From: Enterovirga sp.
GTDB lineage: Bacteria; Pseudomonadota; Alphaproteobacteria; Rhizobiales; Beijerinckiaceae
Direction: 5' to 3'
Length of the DNA stretch: 12,334 nt
Assembly (NCBI GenBank): GCA_028290385.1
Contig: JAQGJZ010000521.1
Location: 1-12,334, forward strand
The position numbers and the translations under genes were made by a program. Numbering within the stretch: position 1 is the stretch's first letter; the number at the start of each line of letters is the position of its first letter. Shown piece after piece: positions 8,130 through 12,334 of this stretch. The notes beneath the pieces are model-generated. The model was not told where the DNA came from. It worked only from the letters and a program-made list of their open reading frames with translations, and made no database searches.

Positions 8130-9299
8130 TCATTTCATCGAGCAGTTCTTGGCATAGAAGTCGGCATGAGCCGGCAGGATGACCCGCTCCATCTTGCGGT
8201 ACATCGTGTCGGTCCCGTCGCGCTTGGCCAGCTTGAACAGGTAGAAATCCTGGACCGGGAAGTGGTTGGTGTTCAGCTTGAACGCGCCCCGGACCGACTT
8301 CAGCTCGGCCGTCTCGAGCCCGCGGATGATCGCGGCCGTGTCGGTTGTCGCCCCGCCCGTGGCTTTCAGTCCGCTGTCGATGAGCCGGATCGCGTCATAG
8401 CTCGCGGCCGCATATTCGGACGGGACATAGCCGTACTTCTTCTGGAACGCGGCCACGAAGGCCTCGTTGACCGGGTTTTTCACATCCGGCGACCAGAAAC
8501 CCGCCTCGAAGTTTCCGTCTGCGGCCGCGCCGAGGGCAGGCAGGGTCGTTTCGTTCTGCGTATAAACCGAGAAGAGCGGAATTTTACCCTGCAGGCCGGT
8601 CTGCGCGTATTGCTTCACGAACTGAATGCCGAGCCCGCCCGGATAGAAGACGAACACGGCCTTCGGGTTGAGCGAGCGGATCTGTGACAGCTCCGACTGG
8701 TAATCGGCCTGGGTGAAGTTGGTGTAGATCTCGGCGAGGATCTTGCCGTCGAAATTGCGCTTGAATCCGGCCAGCATGTCTTTGCCGGCGGCGTAGTTCG
8801 GCGCCATGATGACGACGTCCGAAATCTTCTGGTCGCGCATGTAGGCGCCCATTGCCTCCGGGGCCTGGTCGTTCTGCCAGGAGGTGGAGAAGATGTTCGG
8901 CGAGCATTGCTCGCCCGCGGTCTCGCTCGGCCCGCCGCTCGCCGCGACCAGGATCGCGCCCGCGTTGATGATCGGCTTCTGAACCGCGAGCAGCACGTTC
9001 GAGAACACGATGCCGGTGATGAACTTCACCTTGTCGCGCTTCAGCATGCCGTCGACGACCTGCCGGCCGACATCGGGCTTCTGCTGGTCGTCTCCGTAGA
9101 GGATCTCGGCCGGAGCGCCGCCGAGTTTGCCGCCGAGTTCCTCGAGGGCCAGGTCCGCACCGTCCTTGTGGTGGCGCCCCATGACGCCGCCCGGGCCGGA
9201 CAGCGTGGTGACGAGCCCGACTTTCACGGTCTCGGCCGCATGCGCGGCGGGGGCGATCAGATACCCGAGGGAAAGGGCGAGAGCCCCGACGACCTTCAT
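8130..9299 (-). CDS. HAAT-type periplasmic binding protein (Nba-like/aromatic-acid group)
   Basis: A 389-residue periplasmic binding protein (Peripla_BP_6 fold). It has a Sec signal peptide, MKVVGALALSLGYLIAPAAHA, with cleavage after AHA (residue 21). The mature protein starts with KVGLVTTLSGPGGVMG, then GDDQQKPDVGRQVVDGM, ITGIVFSNVLLAV, FSTSWQNDQAPEAMGAYM and SVRGAFKLNTNHFPVQDFYL. From memory, these blocks match the Nba-like group, linked to nitrobenzoate and other aromatic-acid gene clusters, better than true leucine-binding proteins; the ligand itself remains unproven. The ATG at 9299 overlaps the stop of the molybdopterin large subunit as ATGA and has AAGGAG eight bases upstream, the best ribosome site in the window, as expected for a binding protein needed in excess. 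Confidence 0.93.
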   Translation of the reverse strand: MKVVGALALSLGYLIAPAAHAAETVKVGLVTTLSGPGGVMGRHHKDGADLALEELGGKLGGAPAEILYGDDQQKPDVGRQVVDGMLKRDKVKFITGIVFSNVLLAVQKPIINAGAILVAASGGPSETAGEQCSPNIFSTSWQNDQAPEAMGAYMRDQKISDVVIMAPNYAAGKDMLAGFKRNFDGKILAEIYTNFTQADYQSELSQIRSLNPKAVFVFYPGGLGIQFVKQYAQTGLQGKIPLFSVYTQNETTLPALGAAADGNFEAGFWSPDVKNPVNEAFVAAFQKKYGYVPSEYAAASYDAIRLIDSGLKATGGATTDTAAIIRGLETAELKSVRGAFKLNTNHFPVQDFYLFKLAKRDGTDTMYRKMERVILPAHADFYAKNCSMK

Positions 9300-11710
9300 G
9301 ACCGGTACTCCTTGAGCGATGTCGTGGGTTGTCCGCCGGCCGCGATCGCGTCGAGCACGCGCTCGGGGGTGAAGGGCTGTTCGAGGATCGTTGCGCCAAG
9401 CGGCTCCAGCGCATCGTTGGCCGCAACCCAGAGCGCACCCATGGCGCCGATCAGGCCCGCCTCGCCGACGCCCTTGGCGCCGAGCTCGGTCGAGCTCTCG
9501 TGGGTTTCCACGCGCGCGACCTGGATGTCCGGCATCTCGCACGCCATCGGCACGAGGTAGTCGGCGAGGCTCGCATTCGTCATGTTGCCGGCGTCGTCGT
9601 AGACGCATTCCTCGTAGAGGACGGCCCCGATGCCCTGGACGATCCCGCCCCGGATCTGCTCGTCCACGAGGCCGGGATTGATCACCCGGCCGCAATCGGA
9701 CACGGCCCAGTGGCCGAGAAGCCGAACAAAGCCCGTCTCGGGGTCGATCTCCAGGTAGGACGCCTGGACCCCGCTCGTCGTGTAATAGGTGTTGTGGTTG
9801 GCGACGTGGCTGCGCGTCACCATCAATTGCACGTCGAGATCGCGCGGCAGCGTGTCCTGCCGGAAATACCCGATGCGTGCGACCTCGGCGAGCGAGATCA
9901 CGGCCGTGCCGCTGCGCCGGTCGACGACGCTGCCGTTGGCGAGCGCGAGATCCGACGGCGAGGCCTGCGTGATCGCGGCCGCGATGGCGAGGACGTTGGC
10001 CGCGAGATCGCGCGCGGCCTTGAGGGCCGCCTCACCGCCGCAAACGACGCCGCGCGACGCCCAGGCGCCGCCGCCATAGGTCGAGGTGGCGCTGTCGCCC
10101 GAGATGAGGTCGATCGAATCCATCGAGACGCCGAGCGTCTCGGCCACGATCTGCGCCACGGCAGTGAGCGTGCCCTGGCCCTGGTCGGTGATGCTGGTCA
10201 CGCAGCGGATCGCCCCGCTCGGCTCGAGCCGCAGCGAACAGCCGTCCTGCGACGTCACCGAGGCGCCGGTCGGCCCATAATAGAGCGGGCCATAGGCGGT
10301 CGGCTCGACATAGGTGCTGATCCCGATGCCGCGATAGATGCCGTCCTTGCGAAGGCGCGCCTGCTCGGCTCGCAGGGCGTCGTAGCCCATGAGATCTGTA
10401 AGGCGGTCGAGGCAGGTCTCGAGCGCCATGTTCGAGAGCTTGGTGCCCGCGGGCGTGACGCAGGGAAGATCGCGCGGCTTGCGGTAGTTCTGCCGCCGGA
10501 ACGCGACCGGATCCATGCCGATGCGCTTCGCGGCCTGATCGACGAGCAACTCCGTCGCGACGCAGGAGAGCGGGATGCCGACGCCCCGAAACATCCCGAT
10601 CAGGTTCTTGTTCACGAAGACGTTGCGGGTGTGCCCCCGGTAATGCTCGAACACATAGGGCGCGCCCATGTTGGTCAGCAGCATCATGCTTTCGGCGATG
10701 TTGAACCGAAGATGCATGCCGAAGGGCCCGATGCAGGACACATCGTCGACGGCCATCGCGTGGATCCGCCCGTCCGAGGCGAACGCGATCTCGGCCGTGA
10801 AATCGTGGTCGCGGACATGGACGTCGGACACGAAGGATTCGAGCCGGTCGGCGCAGAACTTCACCGGACGCCGCAGCATCCGGCTGATCGCCGCGACTGC
10901 GACCTCCTCCGCATACACGTTGATCTTGATGCCGAAGCCGCCACCGACGTCCGGCGCGATCACCCGGACCTTGTTCTCCGGCAGCCCGAGGTGGCGGCAG
11001 AACACCTCCTGCATCTGAAACGGCGACTGGTGCGAGTGGTACACGGTCAGGCTCTCGGAGCCCGGATCGAAACTGGCGATCAGCCCGCGCGGCTCGAGCG
11101 TGACGCCCGTCTGGCGGTTGAAGACGAAGCGCTGCGCGATCCTGTGCTCGGCCTCGGCGAACGCGGTGCCCGGATCGCCGGTCTCGATCCTGTGCTCGTA
11201 GGCGACGTTGCTCCGCAGCGCCTCGTGCATCGGGCTCGCGTCGCCCGCGAGTGCCCCCGCGCCGTCGAGGATCGGCGGCAGGTCATTCCACTCGACCGCG
11301 ATCAGGTCGAGCGCGTCCTCGGCCTCGGCTCGCGAGGCGGCGACGACCGCGACGACCGGCTGGCCCTGCCAGAACACGGTGTCCACGGCCATCGGGTATT
11401 GCGGCGGCGCCTTGTGGCCCGAGCGGTTGGCGGACACCCCGACGAGCGGCGCACATTCGGGCACCAGATCCGCCCCGGCGATAACCGCGATGACGCCCGG
11501 CGCGCGCCGCGCCGCGTTGGCATCGATTTCGACGATGCGGGCATGCGCATGCGGGCTGCGCAGAAACGCCAGATGGCCCATGCGCGGCAGGGATATGTCG
11601 GCGACGTATCGCCCGCGGCCGCGCAGCAGCCGCATCAGGTCGGGGCGCGGCGCGGCGTCGCCAATGCGGGCGGACGCGCCCTGAGAGCTTGTCGCCTGGG
11701 CGAGGCTCAT
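9296..11710 (-). CDS. xanthine dehydrogenase/CO dehydrogenase-type molybdopterin-binding large subunit
   Basis: An 804-residue catalytic subunit of a molybdenum hydroxylase. Family marks: RYVADISLPRMGHLAFLRSPHAHARI (34-59) in the N-terminal domain, GGGFGIK (256-262), the substrate-side loop MFRGVGIP (373-380), DQGQGT (509-514) of the cofactor site, ASRG (551-554), and AKGVGEAG (745-752) with the catalytic Glu750. The loop lacks the Cys of true CO dehydrogenases (AYRCSFR), so CO is an unlikely substrate; aldehydes, N-heterocycles or other aromatics are possible. The start ATG 11710 overlaps the small-subunit stop as ATGA and has AAAGG seven bases upstream (11718-11722). No twin-arginine signal is seen, so the enzyme is probably cytoplasmic. 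No FAD subunit and no cytochrome domain are present. Confidence 0.93.
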   Translation of the reverse strand: MSLAQATSSQGASARIGDAAPRPDLMRLLRGRGRYVADISLPRMGHLAFLRSPHAHARIVEIDANAARRAPGVIAVIAGADLVPECAPLVGVSANRSGHKAPPQYPMAVDTVFWQGQPVVAVVAASRAEAEDALDLIAVEWNDLPPILDGAGALAGDASPMHEALRSNVAYEHRIETGDPGTAFAEAEHRIAQRFVFNRQTGVTLEPRGLIASFDPGSESLTVYHSHQSPFQMQEVFCRHLGLPENKVRVIAPDVGGGFGIKINVYAEEVAVAAISRMLRRPVKFCADRLESFVSDVHVRDHDFTAEIAFASDGRIHAMAVDDVSCIGPFGMHLRFNIAESMMLLTNMGAPYVFEHYRGHTRNVFVNKNLIGMFRGVGIPLSCVATELLVDQAAKRIGMDPVAFRRQNYRKPRDLPCVTPAGTKLSNMALETCLDRLTDLMGYDALRAEQARLRKDGIYRGIGISTYVEPTAYGPLYYGPTGASVTSQDGCSLRLEPSGAIRCVTSITDQGQGTLTAVAQIVAETLGVSMDSIDLISGDSATSTYGGGAWASRGVVCGGEAALKAARDLAANVLAIAAAITQASPSDLALANGSVVDRRSGTAVISLAEVARIGYFRQDTLPRDLDVQLMVTRSHVANHNTYYTTSGVQASYLEIDPETGFVRLLGHWAVSDCGRVINPGLVDEQIRGGIVQGIGAVLYEECVYDDAGNMTNASLADYLVPMACEMPDIQVARVETHESSTELGAKGVGEAGLIGAMGALWVAANDALEPLGATILEQPFTPERVLDAIAAGGQPTTSLKEYRS
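9308..9313 (-). promoter_or_regulatory. strong ribosome binding site of the HAAT binding protein
   Basis: AAGGAG on the minus strand lies eight bases before ATG 9299-9297, inside the end of the large-subunit gene. It fixes the start of the binding protein among the codons of a longer open frame. Confidence 0.75.
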
Positions 11711-12189
11711 GCCGGGACCTTTCCGGCGCTCTCGGCCGCATCCAGCACGGCCTCGACGATCGCCTGATAGCCCGTGCAGCGGCAGAGATTTCCGGACAGG
11801 TGATCGCGGATCTCGGCCCTGTCCGGGTTTGGGCTCCGGGACAGGAGATCGCGCGCCGTGATCAGCATGCCGGGTGTGCAGAAGCCGCACTGGGCGGCAT
11901 TGCGCGCCAGGAAAGCCGCCTGAAGCTCGGAAAGCTCGCCGCGGTCCGACAAACCTTCGAGCGTCTCGACATCGCGACCGTCGATCTGCGCGGCCAAGTA
12001 GAGGCAGGAGCGCACGATCTCGCCATCTACGATGATTGTGCACGCGCCGCAGACGCCGTGCTCGCATCCGAGATGCGTGGCCGTCAGTCCAAGATCGTCA
12101 CGGAGAAAATCGGCCAGGCTCTGGCGCGCCTTTACGCGACGCCTGACGCCCTCGCCATTCACCCTCGCCGATATCTCGAAATCCGGCAT
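11707..12189 (-). CDS. [2Fe-2S] small subunit of a molybdenum hydroxylase
   Basis: A 160-residue iron-sulfur protein of the CoxS/XdhA-N/IorA type. The plant-ferredoxin-like cluster ligands are Cys42, Cys47, Cys50 (CEHGVCGAC) and Cys62. The second cluster ligands are Cys101 and Cys104 (CGFC) and Cys136 and Cys138 (CRC). All eight cysteines are present, so both clusters should form and pass electrons from the molybdenum centre of the large subunit. Length is normal for the family. ATG 12189 is preceded by a GGGTGGG run; no other in-frame start is close by. This is the first gene of the operon, 22 bases below the palindrome at 12211-12230. The downstream partner overlaps by four bases (ATGA). 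Confidence 0.95.
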   Translation of the reverse strand: MPDFEISARVNGEGVRRRVKARQSLADFLRDDLGLTATHLGCEHGVCGACTIIVDGEIVRSCLYLAAQIDGRDVETLEGLSDRGELSELQAAFLARNAAQCGFCTPGMLITARDLLSRSPNPDRAEIRDHLSGNLCRCTGYQAIVEAVLDAAESAGKVPA

Positions 12190-12210
12190 CCCACCCGATC
12201 CAGTCGCAGC

Positions 12211-12230
12211 GGTTAGATAGCTATGTCACC
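12211..12230. promoter_or_regulatory. candidate operator: 20-bp imperfect palindrome
   Basis: GGTTAGATAGCTATGTCACC reads the same on both strands at 16 of 20 positions, with the perfect core ATAGCTAT (12217-12224) and matching GGT/ACC ends. Size and symmetry suit a dimeric winged-helix repressor such as MarR. It also overlaps a second symmetry, ATAGC, 11 bases, GCTAT (12217-12237), and a direct repeat GCTATGT (12220-12226 and 12233-12239, period 13). It lies just upstream of the first gene, where repressor binding would block transcription. Confidence 0.5.
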
Positions 12231-12281
12231 ATGCTATGTTGCGACTCTAAGCGATCCTTTCTCAAGGGGAAAGCTCATTCC

Positions 12282-12334
12282 ATGTGCAGGCGCTGCAAAA
12301 AATCTCGCGGGTTTGCACAGCGATGTGATTTGCG
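12282..12334 (+). CDS. possible start of a divergent gene, partial (uncertain)
   Basis: From ATG 12282 the plus strand stays open to the window edge for 17 codons (MCRRCKKSRGFAQRCDL). AAGGGG lies 12 bases upstream (12264-12269), a rather long spacing. The fragment is cysteine- and arginine-rich but far too short to assign. If real, the palindrome would sit between two divergent genes. It could equally be chance. Confidence 0.2.
   Translation, partial: MCRRCKKSRGFAQRCDL

Larger units (their letters stand above)
12190..12334 (-). promoter_or_regulatory. presumed promoter region of the operon
   Basis: This 145-base stretch is clearly richer in A/T than the genes beside it and holds no convincing complete gene on the minus strand; all three minus frames entering from the right stop before the small-subunit start. 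It contains the palindrome at 12211-12230, a 13-bp inverted repeat TGCAG-GCG-CTGCA (12285-12297), and a 5-bp stem CTTTC/GAAAG (12257-12261 and 12269-12273). A weak sigma-70-like pair on the minus strand, GCAACA, 17 bases, TATCTA, can be drawn through the palindrome, matching consensus at three of six positions in each box. The core promoter is therefore not settled. Confidence 0.5.

Noticed and set aside
8130..9695. 521-residue version of the HAAT binding protein using an upstream start
   Set aside because: The first 132 residues are frame-shifted reading of the large-subunit gene; the signal peptide, AAGGAG and ATGA overlap fix the start at 9299.
9296..11710. CO dehydrogenase (CoxL, aerobic CO oxidation)
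   Set aside because: The AYRCSFR active-site motif with its essential Cys is absent, and no CoxM or maturation genes are seen.
9329..11767. An 812-codon open frame on the plus strand opposite the molybdopterin large subunit
   Set aside because: Its protein has no recognisable domain, is rich in Arg, Asp, Gly and His as expected from reading GC-rich codons backwards, and lies exactly opposite a gene with strong family motifs.

Overview
The window is a GC-rich stretch, most probably from an alphaproteobacterium. Hyphomicrobiales/Rhizobiales-like metabolic soil bacteria come to mind, but that placement is an inference from base composition, gene families and ABC-transporter style; no marker gene here fixes it. 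All substantial genes lie on the minus strand and read from about position 12189 down to 138. The only clear plus-strand coding sequence is the last 28 codons of a GGDEF (diguanylate cyclase) protein at the left edge (3-89).

Layout in the direction of transcription: (1) a 145-base promoter region at the right edge with an imperfect 20-bp palindrome; (2) a [2Fe-2S] small subunit and a molybdopterin-binding large subunit of a xanthine dehydrogenase/CO dehydrogenase-type hydroxylase, without an FAD subunit; (3) a complete HAAT-type ('branched-chain amino acid-type') ABC importer: binding protein, LivH, LivM, LivG and LivF, the binding protein resembling the Nba-like/aromatic-acid group; (4) a second, unrelated NitT/TauT-type ABC importer: ATPase, permease, Tat-exported binding protein, second permease; (5) a possible 64-codon ORF and a MarR-family regulator. 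A short convergent gap with two small hairpins separates marR from the GGDEF gene.

The genes are very tightly packed. ATGA, GTGA or TGATG start/stop overlaps join small/large subunit, large subunit/HAAT binding protein, livM/livG, livG/livF, livF/NitT-type ATPase and ATPase/permease. The widest gaps inside the importer block are 73 and 78 bases. This points to one transcript of 11 or more genes. The simplest reading is a module that imports one or more (hetero)aromatic or related organic compounds through two importers of different families and hydroxylates them with a molybdenum enzyme, under MarR-type control. The substrate cannot be read from the sequence. The most notable points are the fusion of two importer classes and a two-subunit Mo-hydroxylase in one operon, the missing FAD/electron-acceptor subunit, the unusual active-site loop of the large subunit, and the palindrome in front of the operon.
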